From: a virus
DNA: 46,286 nt
Reading direction: 5' to 3' (one strand)
IMG/VR virus record: IMGVR_UViG_3300032284_000725
Location: 1 to 46,286 of that record
Shown here: one piece after another, positions 23,953 through 30,453 of the stretch
Layout: each line of letters starts with the position of its first letter
Numbering within the stretch: position 1 is the stretch's first letter
Notes under the pieces: model-generated
The model's input: only the letters and a program-made list of their open reading frames with translations
Told to the model about the DNA's origin: nothing
Databases searched by the model: none
Program-made: the position numbers and the translations under genes

Positions 23953-24501
23953 ATGGCACATATAATTGATAAAACGTTTGAATTCTGTTATGGACACAGA
24001 GTTTGGACACAGAAACTTAATGGTGAATATGCGGCAGACTTAAAGTGTGCTTGCCGTCACCTACATGGACATGAAGGCAAGATGCAGGTTTATCTAAAGA
24101 GCCAATATGGCAATTTAGATGCTACTGGCATGGTAACAGACTTTAGACACTTAGAGTGGCTTAAAAAGTGGATTAACACTTACATTGACCACCAATTTAT
24201 TATTGATAGGAACGATCCTTTATATGACAAAATTATTGGCGAACGTGGGCTTGTGCCTATACTTGTGCCTAACACTGATCATGTTGCTGGTTGGCACCTT
24301 GACCTGGATGGGCTTGATGTTAATACTCCTGAGTATGAGTATTATGAGGGATTTATGGTCGTAGAATTTGTACCAACAAGTGAAAACTTATCTAGTTGGA
24401 TGGCAGACATAGTGGACATTAAAATGAAACCACTTAATGTAACAGTTGACCATATTGATTGGTGGGAAACTCCTAAGAGTCGTAGTGTATTTTACAAGTA
24501 A
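23953..24501 (+). CDS. queD: 6-carboxytetrahydropterin synthase (QueD)
   Basis: 182 residues, longer than E. coli QueD (121). It converts dihydroneopterin triphosphate to 6-carboxytetrahydropterin. Zinc ligands are His15 (CYGHRVW) and His38/His40 in CRHLHGH, with Cys34 as the catalytic nucleophile; MVTDFRHL and PTSENL are the other family motifs. The extra length is an insertion around residues 93-135. It completes the FolE-QueD-QueE-QueC set. It starts immediately after the 23710 gene and shares its end base with the next ATG. Confidence 0.92.
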   Translation: MAHIIDKTFEFCYGHRVWTQKLNGEYAADLKCACRHLHGHEGKMQVYLKSQYGNLDATGMVTDFRHLEWLKKWINTYIDHQFIIDRNDPLYDKIIGERGLVPILVPNTDHVAGWHLDLDGLDVNTPEYEYYEGFMVVEFVPTSENLSSWMADIVDIKMKPLNVTVDHIDWWETPKSRSVFYK

Positions 24502-24599
24502 TGAAAAAACAAGACATAATAGCCACATTAGCATTTGTTATCATGATAGTAATGTCGTTTGTGCTGTATTATATTATTAGAGAGGTTGGAATAAACTAA
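24501..24599 (+). CDS. 32-residue single-helix membrane peptide
   Basis: The ATG shares its A with the queD TAA. The product is MKKQDIIATLAF followed by a hydrophobic stretch (about residues 6-26) and REVGIN, ending at the TAA one base before the next ATG. The tight packing between two genes and clean topology (basic N-terminus, one helix) support it as a real small gene. Function unknown. Confidence 0.5.
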   Translation: MKKQDIIATLAFVIMIVMSFVLYYIIREVGIN

Positions 24600-24968
24600 A
24601 TGACTAATCCATTCCGTGACCAAGAAAAGTTTATGCGGGCATGTGATCAGACCACCGATGATTACAATCACGGGCAGGTCGCACTATACGCAAATCTAAT
24701 AGATGAAGAAGTAGCAGAGTTTAAACAGGCATATAAAGAATATGACCATATAGAAATGCTAGATGCATTGGTAGATATATTAGTAGTGACTATAGGTGCT
24801 ATACATAGTATGGGTGCAGATGCTGAAGGTGCCTGGAAAGAAGTTATGAATACTAACTTTGCAAAGATAGATAAAGAAACTGGCAAAGTACGTAAGCGCG
24901 AGGACGGCAAAGTATTAAAACCGTTAGGCTGGAAGAAACCTGAACTAGGAGCATTCGTTAAAAAATGA
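24600..24968 (+). CDS. MazG-like nucleotide pyrophosphohydrolase
   Basis: 122 residues of the all-alpha NTP pyrophosphatase superfamily. LIDEEVAEFKQAY provides the ExxE metal site and DALVDILVVTIGAIHSMGAD the second acidic helix. The C-terminal KVRKREDGKVLKPLGWKKPEL extension is typical of the marine-phage form. Members hydrolyse dNTPs or ppGpp-like nucleotides; here it may adjust the nucleotide pool or the host stringent response. The exact substrate is unknown. Confidence 0.85.
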   Translation: MTNPFRDQEKFMRACDQTTDDYNHGQVALYANLIDEEVAEFKQAYKEYDHIEMLDALVDILVVTIGAIHSMGADAEGAWKEVMNTNFAKIDKETGKVRKREDGKVLKPLGWKKPELGAFVKK

Positions 24969-25333
24969 CATCAACAGTATTCATATTACTAGCATTATTT
25001 GGTATTAAACATTTTATAGCTGACTTTGTATTACAGTTTCCATATATGACTCGTGAAAAAGGCATATACCTTGCTGAAGGTGGCATACACCATGCGTGGG
25101 TACATTCCGTGTTGACATTTGTAATTTTATTGTTTTTCTGCCATAGTGTGCATGACATGGTGACACTTTCTGCAATAGATTTTCTATTACACTACCATAT
25201 TGATTGGGCAAAACAAAAATTGAATAAAACTAATACCCCTCAAGATAGAGTGTTCTGGCTATGGCTTGGTTTAGATCAAGCCATGCATTATTTAACTTAT
25301 GTAGGAATCATCGCTTATGTCACTATTGGCTAA
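24965..25333 (+). CDS. DUF3307-like membrane protein
   Basis: 122 residues, ATGA overlap with the MazG-like gene. Membrane helices at about residues 4-18, 44-60 and 100-120 carry the pattern KHFIADFVLQ, HHAWVHS, HIDWAKQK and DQAMHYL, His/Asp positions of the DUF3307 family. The conserved polar residues within helices hint at an enzyme or metal site, but the family has no known function. Confidence 0.65.
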   Translation: MTSTVFILLALFGIKHFIADFVLQFPYMTREKGIYLAEGGIHHAWVHSVLTFVILLFFCHSVHDMVTLSAIDFLLHYHIDWAKQKLNKTNTPQDRVFWLWLGLDQAMHYLTYVGIIAYVTIG

Positions 25334-25796
25334 GGCAGTTGTAAAAAATAAATGTTGGATTGTTGAAGACAATGGCAAGAAAGTTGCCGCTATCTTGTCT
25401 GGACCAGCTGGTGTAACATTTGTACATAACCAACGCAGAGAAAAATATGCCAGCTTTAAACTGTTAAAAGACAGATATAACATTATTGTAGACAGTAATA
25501 AACCAACCAAATCACCAGCTAAAGAACATGCTGTATATGGTTATCCAACAGATTTTAAACCCTACAATGAACTATGGGATGTCCAGCATAAGTTGCCTGT
25601 CTGCACTAAACAAAACAAGAGCAAGAGCTATTATTGCGCAGGCTATTATCTAGTTAAACTAGGTAGTCAATGGACAGGTGAGTTCTGCCCAAAATTTATT
25701 ACAGTCAGTAGATATCCGTATCATGGTCCATATAAAACCCAGCAGGAATTGTTAGATAATCTTGCCATTCTAAACAAAGACAAGGGCAATGTGTAA
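25317..25796 (+). CDS. conserved hypothetical protein
   Basis: 159 residues overlapping the membrane-protein gene by 17 bases. The N-terminal strands NKCWIVEDNGKKVAAILSGPAGVTFVHN and a central YGYPTDFKPYNELWDVQHKLP are distinctive; KSYYCAGYYLVKL and GEFCPKFITVSRYPYHGPY follow. I recall similar proteins in marine T4-like phages, without a known function. Three Cys (residues 13, 95, 107) and one more near 119 could bind metal, but spacing gives no clear motif. Confidence 0.65.
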   Translation: MSLLAKAVVKNKCWIVEDNGKKVAAILSGPAGVTFVHNQRREKYASFKLLKDRYNIIVDSNKPTKSPAKEHAVYGYPTDFKPYNELWDVQHKLPVCTKQNKSKSYYCAGYYLVKLGSQWTGEFCPKFITVSRYPYHGPYKTQQELLDNLAILNKDKGNV

Positions 25797-26015
25797 ATGG
25801 AACAACCGATTAGTCTACACCTAAAGGCGTTTAATAACAAGGTAAAAGTAATGAATCAAACCAACGGCAGAGAGTTAACTCTCAGTGCTGTTGAGGCACG
25901 CAATCTACACACGGAAATTTTTGAATTATTAGCACAGATTTCCGAACTATCTAAAATACCCAAAGAACAGATACCCACTGTAACCAACGTAGAATTTGAC
26001 GGCGGCGGTTTCTAG
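25797..26015 (+). CDS. conserved small phage protein
   Basis: 72 residues starting directly after the previous stop. A strand LHLKAFNNKVKVMNQ is followed by ELTLSAVEARNLHTEIFELLAQI, a helix pattern I recall from short marine-phage proteins. The end is acidic with a Gly-rich tip (DGGGF). Function unknown. Confidence 0.6.
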   Translation: MEQPISLHLKAFNNKVKVMNQTNGRELTLSAVEARNLHTEIFELLAQISELSKIPKEQIPTVTNVEFDGGGF

Positions 26016-26040
26016 TAAGCATAATATTAGGTTTTAATTG

Positions 26041-26059
26041 CATAAATACTATTAGTATT
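26041..26059 (+). promoter_or_regulatory. late-type motif CATAAATA fused to a palindrome
   Basis: CATAAATA (26041-26048) fits NATAAATA. It overlaps the inverted repeat AATACTA-T-TAGTATT (26045-26059). A late start would fall within the palindrome, about 20 bases before the ATG at 26076. No good sigma70 promoter is nearby. Confidence 0.45.
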
Positions 26060-26075
26060 GGACAATTAAAAAACA

Positions 26076-26363
26076 ATGAGTAGACCTAAGCCAAATATAT
26101 TATTAGAACACGTAAATAAAACTAACTACAAGAGTGATCAGGTATTAAGCAGTGATGGTATCTGGGCGGTTTTCTACGATAATCAGCCCATTAATCTAAA
26201 GACTCAGAATATCCTAGTAGCCTATCCTGGACCCAAATATAAAAAAGTCAGCTTTAGTAACAGTGGACATGCTATAAACCTATGTAAAAAACTCAATGTG
26301 TTATTTAAAACTGATAAGTTTGCCGTAGTCTTATTAAAGGCCGGCGAACAGATTTATCCCTAA
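26076..26363 (+). CDS. hypothetical protein
   Basis: 95 residues, with a short basic N-terminus and strands (SSDGIWAVFYDNQPINL, ILVAYPGPKYKKVSF) then a helix NSGHAINLCKKLNVLF. No family recognised and no clear ribosome site. It is followed 3 bases later by the next gene, so the two form a pair behind a late-type motif. Confidence 0.6.
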   Translation: MSRPKPNILLEHVNKTNYKSDQVLSSDGIWAVFYDNQPINLKTQNILVAYPGPKYKKVSFSNSGHAINLCKKLNVLFKTDKFAVVLLKAGEQIYP

Positions 26364-26366
26364 ACC

Positions 26367-26759
26367 ATGAGTAAATCAGCCGAATCACCCCAGGCTGTTT
26401 GGCAGACGACGTTTCAAAACTATCCCAATCTAAACCCCTTTATGAATGATGGCACAGGTCTTGGCTACAACGATCTTACAAGTCCTGCTACCTGGTGGCA
26501 TAATCCCTTAAACCATAACAGTCTAAGACTGACTAAAAAAGCCTATAATATGTTAAATGCTGCCAAAATCAAAGATTTTAAGTTTAGGTTGCCTGCTAAG
26601 ATACTGCCTAAGACTCTGCTACAGCTAGAAAAGTACTTCACGGCCCCTTATTTTATACCCAATGTCAATACTATTATATGTTATGGAGAAACTGAGTCTA
26701 TTATGCTGGCTCTGCATACTAATAATCTACAGCAGTACCTAGACAACCAAGAATTGTAA
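26367..26759 (+). CDS. hypothetical protein
   Basis: 130 residues, neutral, with an Asn/Trp-rich start (WQTTFQNYPNLNPFMND, WWHNPLNHNSLRL) and a helical centre. The KAYNMLNAAKIKDFKFRLPAKI segment resembles a late structural or chaperone fragment, but I see no family. Its partner upstream is only 3 bases away. Followed by a promoter region. Confidence 0.55.
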   Translation: MSKSAESPQAVWQTTFQNYPNLNPFMNDGTGLGYNDLTSPATWWHNPLNHNSLRLTKKAYNMLNAAKIKDFKFRLPAKILPKTLLQLEKYFTAPYFIPNVNTIICYGETESIMLALHTNNLQQYLDNQEL

Positions 26760-26775
26760 CAAATTGTAATACCGG

Positions 26776-26815
26776 TTGACTTTTAGATAGAAATAGTGTA
26801 TAGTTACTATAAATA
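26776..26815 (+). promoter_or_regulatory. double promoter: sigma70-type plus TATAAATA
   Basis: TTGACT (26776-26781), 17-base spacer, TATAGT (26799-26804), followed at 26808-26815 by a perfect T4 late motif TATAAATA. The 26852 gene could thus be made both early and late. AAAGGAG precedes its ATG. Confidence 0.7.
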
Positions 26816-26851
26816 CTTGCATAAAGTATCCTAACAACAAAGGAGTAAAAA

Positions 26852-27178
26852 ATGAAAAAATTATTAGTGGGTTTAACATTAGCAATGACGGCAATGACAG
26901 CATCTGCTCATGGTGGTTGGGGTGGCCATGGCGGTTACGGCGGTTATCACGGTGGCTATTACGGTGGTTACCATGGTTATAACAATAATTGGGTAGCACC
27001 AGCACTTATTGGTGGTATAATTGGTTATGAACTATCACAACCACGTTATGTACAACCAACTTACATACAACCAGCACCACCAGTGATCTATCAACAAATG
27101 CCTGGTCAAAGTTGTACTGCATGGGTTGAGTCCATTGACCAGTATGGTAATGTAACAAGAACAAGAAGCTGTTACTAA
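26852..27178 (+). CDS. exported Gly/Tyr/His-rich protein
   Basis: 108 residues. MKKLLVGLTLAMTAMTASA is a classical Sec signal peptide with an A-S-A cleavage site before HGG. The mature start is a low-complexity Gly/His/Tyr run (residues about 20-46), then a helix APALIGGIIGYEL, a Pro/Tyr/Gln-rich linker, and a C-terminal domain with two Cys (SCTAWVES...RSCY). It resembles bacterial surface proteins more than virion proteins, and may have come from a host. It has its own promoter and terminator. A role in the infected cell's envelope is inferred. Confidence 0.75.
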   Translation: MKKLLVGLTLAMTAMTASAHGGWGGHGGYGGYHGGYYGGYHGYNNNWVAPALIGGIIGYELSQPRYVQPTYIQPAPPVIYQQMPGQSCTAWVESIDQYGNVTRTRSCY

Positions 27179-27200
27179 TAACCATCTCTAGTTAGGATAC

Positions 27201-27226
27201 AAGGCTGTCGTCTAGGCGGCCTTTTT
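27201..27226 (+). terminator. rho-independent terminator
   Basis: AAGGCTG (27201-27207) pairs with CGGCCTT (27217-27223, one G-T pair) around a 9-base loop and runs into CTTTTT. It ends the 26852 transcript and abuts the next promoter. Confidence 0.85.
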
Positions 27227-27227
27227 G

Positions 27228-27256
27228 TTGACTTTTTTATCAATATATTGTATAAT
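27228..27256 (+). promoter_or_regulatory. consensus sigma70-type promoter
   Basis: TTGACT (27228-27233), 17-base spacer, TATAAT (27251-27256), right after the terminator. Leader of about 22 bases with AAAAGGAT before the ATG at 27285. Confidence 0.85.
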
Positions 27257-27284
27257 TAATAAAATTAAAAAAAAGGATAAGATT

Positions 27285-27710
27285 ATGAAAAAACTAATGA
27301 TCGCGGCTGTACTATTAGCAAGTACGGGTATTGCATACGCTGAACAAAATGATTATGATAGAGATCGTGACTATGCCCGAGTTATTAGCATACAGCCACA
27401 CTATGTGACAACTAACCAACAAGTATGTCAACAAGGCACAGTGACCCGTAGTAATCAAGGCACTGACACTGCAATAGGCGCAGGTGTAGGTGCTGTTACA
27501 GGGGCAGTAATTGCCGGCAGACACGACAAGTTATTAGGTGGTGTAATTGGTGGGGTTGCAGGTGCGGTGATTGGCAATGAAGTAGGTAAGGATTCAACTA
27601 CAACGACGCCAACTACTGTATGTCATTATGAACCAATGACTGTGCGTAATGGTGACATAGTAACCTTTGAATATCGTGGTGTACGTTTTACACAGATGTT
27701 TGGTCAATAA
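27285..27710 (+). CDS. exported glycine-zipper protein
   Basis: 141 residues from the ATG at 27285; a longer frame would start inside the promoter. Signal peptide MKKLMIAAVLLASTGIAYA, cleaved before EQN. A glycine-zipper 2TM domain of 17-kDa-antigen/SlyB type spans about residues 65-105 (GAGVGAVTGAVIAG then GGVIGGVAGAVIGNEVG). There is no lipobox. Cys46 and Cys114 may pair. In bacteria such proteins insert in the outer membrane and affect its integrity; in a phage this could alter the envelope for exclusion or lysis, which is inference. Confidence 0.8.
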   Translation: MKKLMIAAVLLASTGIAYAEQNDYDRDRDYARVISIQPHYVTTNQQVCQQGTVTRSNQGTDTAIGAGVGAVTGAVIAGRHDKLLGGVIGGVAGAVIGNEVGKDSTTTTPTTVCHYEPMTVRNGDIVTFEYRGVRFTQMFGQ

Positions 27711-27711
27711 C

Positions 27712-27999
27712 ATGCGTAGATTACTAATAATATTAACCATATGCATGCTGGCTGGGTGTGCCAGCTTTGATTTTAAATTTAATGGTAGTAAGATAGGTTT
27801 AGGCTTTGTTAGCACGGCAGTTGCAGCAGAAAACCCAAAACCTATACCTACACCTAAAATGCAGCCAGATCAGACCTGGAATGATAATGAAGCTATAAAA
27901 AAGCGGCTAGAAGAAAAGTTTAAACCCGAGAATAGTGTAGAAAAATATCCTGAGATGTGGGATCCAAATTGGATCCATAAAAACTACAAATACAGTTAA
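27712..27999 (+). CDS. small lipoprotein
   Basis: 95 residues from the ATG at 27712, one base after the previous stop. MRRLLIILTICMLAGC ends in the lipobox LAGC (Cys16), so it should be lipidated. The mature part is Lys/Pro/Glu-rich and probably periplasmic (PKPIPTPKMQPDQTWND). The pairing with the glycine-zipper gene suggests an envelope operon; an o-spanin role is possible but no matching i-spanin is adjacent. Confidence 0.75.
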   Translation: MRRLLIILTICMLAGCASFDFKFNGSKIGLGFVSTAVAAENPKPIPTPKMQPDQTWNDNEAIKKRLEEKFKPENSVEKYPEMWDPNWIHKNYKYS

Positions 28000-28006
28000 A
28001 TTCTGC

Positions 28007-28035
28007 TTGACAAACCGGTTAGTTTCATGTATAAT
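28007..28035 (+). promoter_or_regulatory. consensus promoter with AACCGGTT palindrome
   Basis: TTGACA (28007-28012), 17-base spacer, TATAAT (28030-28035). The spacer begins with the perfect palindrome AACCGGTT (28013-28020), the symmetric form of the ACCG element seen in other promoters here. Confidence 0.9.
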
Positions 28036-28067
28036 CTTATACATACACTAATAAAGGAGCCAAGACA

Positions 28068-28277
28068 ATGTTTGAAACCTGTGCTAAACAACTTGTAACA
28101 CTTACACTTGACAAACCCGTTACGACAGAGTTCTATAACGGTACCTTATTTGTCCGCACTATCACTGAAGATCAAGCACGTTCAGTGTTTCATGCCTTAA
28201 GTAAATCATTGGGACTAGGCAAAGTTCAAGTCCATCCTATTGGCGACACGGGCGAATATGCATATGATTTTGTGTAA
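28068..28277 (+). CDS. hypothetical small protein
   Basis: 69 residues with AAAGGAGCC before the ATG. Strands VTLTLDKPVTTEFYNGTLFVRTI and a helix EDQARSVFHALSKSLG suggest a small alpha/beta fold. No family recognised. It has its own consensus promoter, so it is probably made early and in quantity. Confidence 0.6.
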   Translation: MFETCAKQLVTLTLDKPVTTEFYNGTLFVRTITEDQARSVFHALSKSLGLGKVQVHPIGDTGEYAYDFV

Positions 28278-28284
28278 AAAACGG

Positions 28285-28313
28285 TTGACTTTTTAACCGA
28301 AAGAGTGTATAAT
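28285..28313 (+). promoter_or_regulatory. consensus promoter with TTAACCGAAA spacer element
   Basis: TTGACT (28285-28290), 17-base spacer containing TTAACCGAAA (28293-28302), TATAAT (28308-28313). CGGTT (28282-28286) and AACCG (28295-28299) form a small inverted repeat across the -35 box. Confidence 0.9.
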
Positions 28314-28346
28314 ACTACGTATAGACAATTAAAAAGGAGCATACAA

Positions 28347-28667
28347 ATGGATATTCAAGCAATTCACAACGAAGCTAAAAATGCAGCAATACAGGCAGAA
28401 AACGCCTATCTAGGCCAATACGGTGAACCATTGTACTGTGGTTTTGCCTGGGTAGATGTGTTCGTAGAACGCACTAATAGCAAAGAAGCTAAAGAATTAC
28501 TTAAGATTGGTTTTAAAAAAAGTTGGAGAAGTAAATGCTTAAATCTCTGGAGCCCAGGTGGTTACAATGGCCAAAGCATGGATGTTAAAGAAGCTGGTGC
28601 GCATGCCTATGCAAAAGTCTTAACTATATATGGTTTTAGTGCTTACATGGGTACAAGGGCTGACTAA
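28347..28667 (+). CDS. hypothetical early protein
   Basis: 106 residues from the ATG at 28347, after AAGGAG; a longer frame would start inside the promoter. It has a helical N-terminus, a GFAWVDVFVERTNSKEAKELLK strand-helix, then a Gly/Trp-rich segment and GAHAYAKVLTIYGFSAYMG. Unknown family. Driven by its own strong promoter, with the next small gene 2 bases downstream. Confidence 0.65.
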   Translation: MDIQAIHNEAKNAAIQAENAYLGQYGEPLYCGFAWVDVFVERTNSKEAKELLKIGFKKSWRSKCLNLWSPGGYNGQSMDVKEAGAHAYAKVLTIYGFSAYMGTRAD

Positions 28668-28669
28668 TT

Positions 28670-28846
28670 ATGACATCACAAGAACAAGAGATAGTAGAGG
28701 CTATATGGGGTGATAACTTCACCCCTGAAGAATTGGCTGAAGCTAAACGCATCACTGTTGCCATACAAGACATGGCGGCATTACTAAGGGAACGAGTTGC
28801 CGCCGGAAAAATGGCATATATCCCACCATCCTCCGAACTACATTAA
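28670..28846 (+). CDS. 58-residue hypothetical protein
   Basis: Starts 2 bases after the previous stop and is clearly coding by packing. The product MTSQEQEIVEAIWGDN then a TPEELAEAKRITVAI helix is acidic and helical, ending IPPSSELH. No family recognised; coupled to the gene before it. Confidence 0.5.
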   Translation: MTSQEQEIVEAIWGDNFTPEELAEAKRITVAIQDMAALLRERVAAGKMAYIPPSSELH

Positions 28847-28854
28847 TTCTCTTC

Positions 28855-28883
28855 TTGACAATTGATACCGAATAGTATATAAT
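28855..28883 (+). promoter_or_regulatory. consensus promoter for the AAA+ gene
   Basis: TTGACA (28855-28860), 17-base spacer with TACCGAAT (28866-28873), TATAAT (28878-28883). AAAGAAAGG precedes the ATG at 28917. Confidence 0.9.
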
Positions 28884-28916
28884 TGTTTTGTTACGTTACT
28901 AAAGAAAGGTATTAAA

Positions 28917-30011
28917 ATGGCTGTTACAGAAAATAGAACCGTTACTGCAAACGAAGCAAAAAACGCAATCTTGCGATGCTTTAATAAAAAACGTCCACTG
29001 TTCTTGTGGGGTCCACCTGGAATTGGCAAATCTGAACTTGTTGCGGGTATTGCAAATGACATGGGTGGTTTAATGATTGATTTGCGTTTAGCGCAAATGG
29101 ATCCAACAGATATTCGCGGTATTCCTTATTACAACAAAGACAAAGGTGTTATGGATTGGGCACCGCCTATTGATTTGCCGGATGCAGAAACTGCCGGGCA
29201 ATATCCTGTTGTGGTATTGTTTTTAGATGAGATGAATTCTGCCGCACCTAGTGTTCAGGCAGCTGCTTATCAGCTTGTTTTAAATAGACGCATTGGTAAA
29301 TATGTGTTGCCTGACAACGTAGTAATCGTTGCAGCAGGTAACCGTGAAGGTGACAAGGGTGTTACATATCGTATGCCAGCACCGTTAGCTAATCGTTTCG
29401 TGCATTTAGAAATGCGTGTAGACTTTGACAGCTGGTTACAGTGGGCAGCTAACAACAACATACACAAGGACGTTATTGGTTATGTGAGTTTTAGCAAACA
29501 AGACTTGTATGACTTTGATCCTAAGAGTATTAGCCGCAGTTTTGCTACGCCACGTAGCTGGACTTTTGTTAGTGAATTACTAGATGATGGTCTAGCAGAC
29601 AGCACTACTACTGACATGGTTGCAGGCACTATTGGTGAAGGTACTGCTGTTAAATTTATGGCACACCGTAAGATTGCCAGCAAAATGCCTAATCCAACAG
29701 ACATCCTTAATGGTAAAGTTACTACATTAGATGTTAAAGAAATTTCAGCTATGTACAGTTTAACTATCAGTATGTGTTATGAACTTAAAGATGCATATGG
29801 CAAGTTTGGTAAAGAAGACAATGCTAAATGGCATGGTATGGCAGATAACTTCTTTAAGTTTATGATGGAAAACTTTACTACAGAAGTTACTGTTATGGGT
29901 GCGAGAGTTGCTCTTACTACATATAACTTGCCATTTGTACCAAACAAGTTAAAAAACTTTGACGAATTCCACAAGCGTTTTGGAAAATATGTTGTAGCGG
30001 CTGTAGCGTAA
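28917..30011 (+). CDS. MoxR-like AAA+ ATPase
   Basis: 364 residues. Walker A GPPGIGKS at 32-39, Walker B LFLDEM with Asp104/Glu105, an AAGNREGD sensor 1 region near residue 141, and LANRF before the arginine region are typical MoxR features. Such ATPases act as chaperones with a VWA-domain partner to insert metals or remodel complexes. The partner gene, at 30454, lies one gene away. In a phage the target may be a virion part or a host complex; that is not visible here. A hairpin follows the stop. Confidence 0.88.
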   Translation: MAVTENRTVTANEAKNAILRCFNKKRPLFLWGPPGIGKSELVAGIANDMGGLMIDLRLAQMDPTDIRGIPYYNKDKGVMDWAPPIDLPDAETAGQYPVVVLFLDEMNSAAPSVQAAAYQLVLNRRIGKYVLPDNVVIVAAGNREGDKGVTYRMPAPLANRFVHLEMRVDFDSWLQWAANNNIHKDVIGYVSFSKQDLYDFDPKSISRSFATPRSWTFVSELLDDGLADSTTTDMVAGTIGEGTAVKFMAHRKIASKMPNPTDILNGKVTTLDVKEISAMYSLTISMCYELKDAYGKFGKEDNAKWHGMADNFFKFMMENFTTEVTVMGARVALTTYNLPFVPNKLKNFDEFHKRFGKYVVAAVA

Positions 30012-30021
30012 CACTCAGCCA

Positions 30022-30045
30022 GATAGGGATCGTGAGGTCCCTATC
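30022..30045 (+). terminator. 8-bp hairpin after the AAA+ gene
   Basis: GATAGGGA (30022-30029) pairs perfectly with TCCCTATC (30038-30045) around an 8-base loop, followed by a weak T-run (GTCTTATT). It may reduce readthrough into the 30054 gene. Confidence 0.65.
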
Positions 30046-30053
30046 GTCTTATT

Positions 30054-30392
30054 ATGGATCCTAAACCAATATTCAGAATCAAGAAAACGGACAAGCGTAT
30101 GTCAGCACATCCGTATTTCACCCACTATATACAAGAGAATGTTACCCGTGGATTCGTCCACCCTAGCCAAATTGAACCTATGTTAGAGCGTAATTTCTTT
30201 AGCCTACGTGAGTGGTTCTGGGAGCAGTTTGGGGCCAGCAAAGAGTGGCGATATTGGTACAATCATATGGTCTTGCAGGATAGGGCTAATAGATGCCAAA
30301 ATCCAGTCTGGTGTTGGGACTGTGAGTTTGGAAAACAGCGTATCTACGTTAGAGAACAAGCGATTACAGCATTCGAAATGTTCTATAAGTAG
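30054..30392 (+). CDS. hypothetical Trp-rich protein
   Basis: 112 residues lying between the AAA+ and VWA genes. It is rich in Trp, Tyr and Phe (REWFWEQFG, KEWRYWYNH, NPVWCWDCEFGKQRIYV), with three Cys near the end (CQNPVWCWDC) that might bind metal. No known family. Position suggests a third component or substrate of the MoxR-VWA pair, but the promoter before the VWA gene makes it separable. Confidence 0.55.
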   Translation: MDPKPIFRIKKTDKRMSAHPYFTHYIQENVTRGFVHPSQIEPMLERNFFSLREWFWEQFGASKEWRYWYNHMVLQDRANRCQNPVWCWDCEFGKQRIYVREQAITAFEMFYK

Positions 30393-30393
30393 C

Positions 30394-30422
30394 TTGACTT
30401 TCGGTTAATTTTAGTGTATAAT
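30394..30422 (+). promoter_or_regulatory. consensus promoter with reversed TTAACCGAAA element
   Basis: TTGACT (30394-30399), 17-base spacer, TATAAT (30417-30422). TTTCGGTTAA at 30399-30408 is the exact reverse complement of TTAACCGAAA seen in the 23675 and 28285 promoters. Confidence 0.9.
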
Positions 30423-30453
30423 TATACTATAATTTAGACAATAAGGAAATAGC

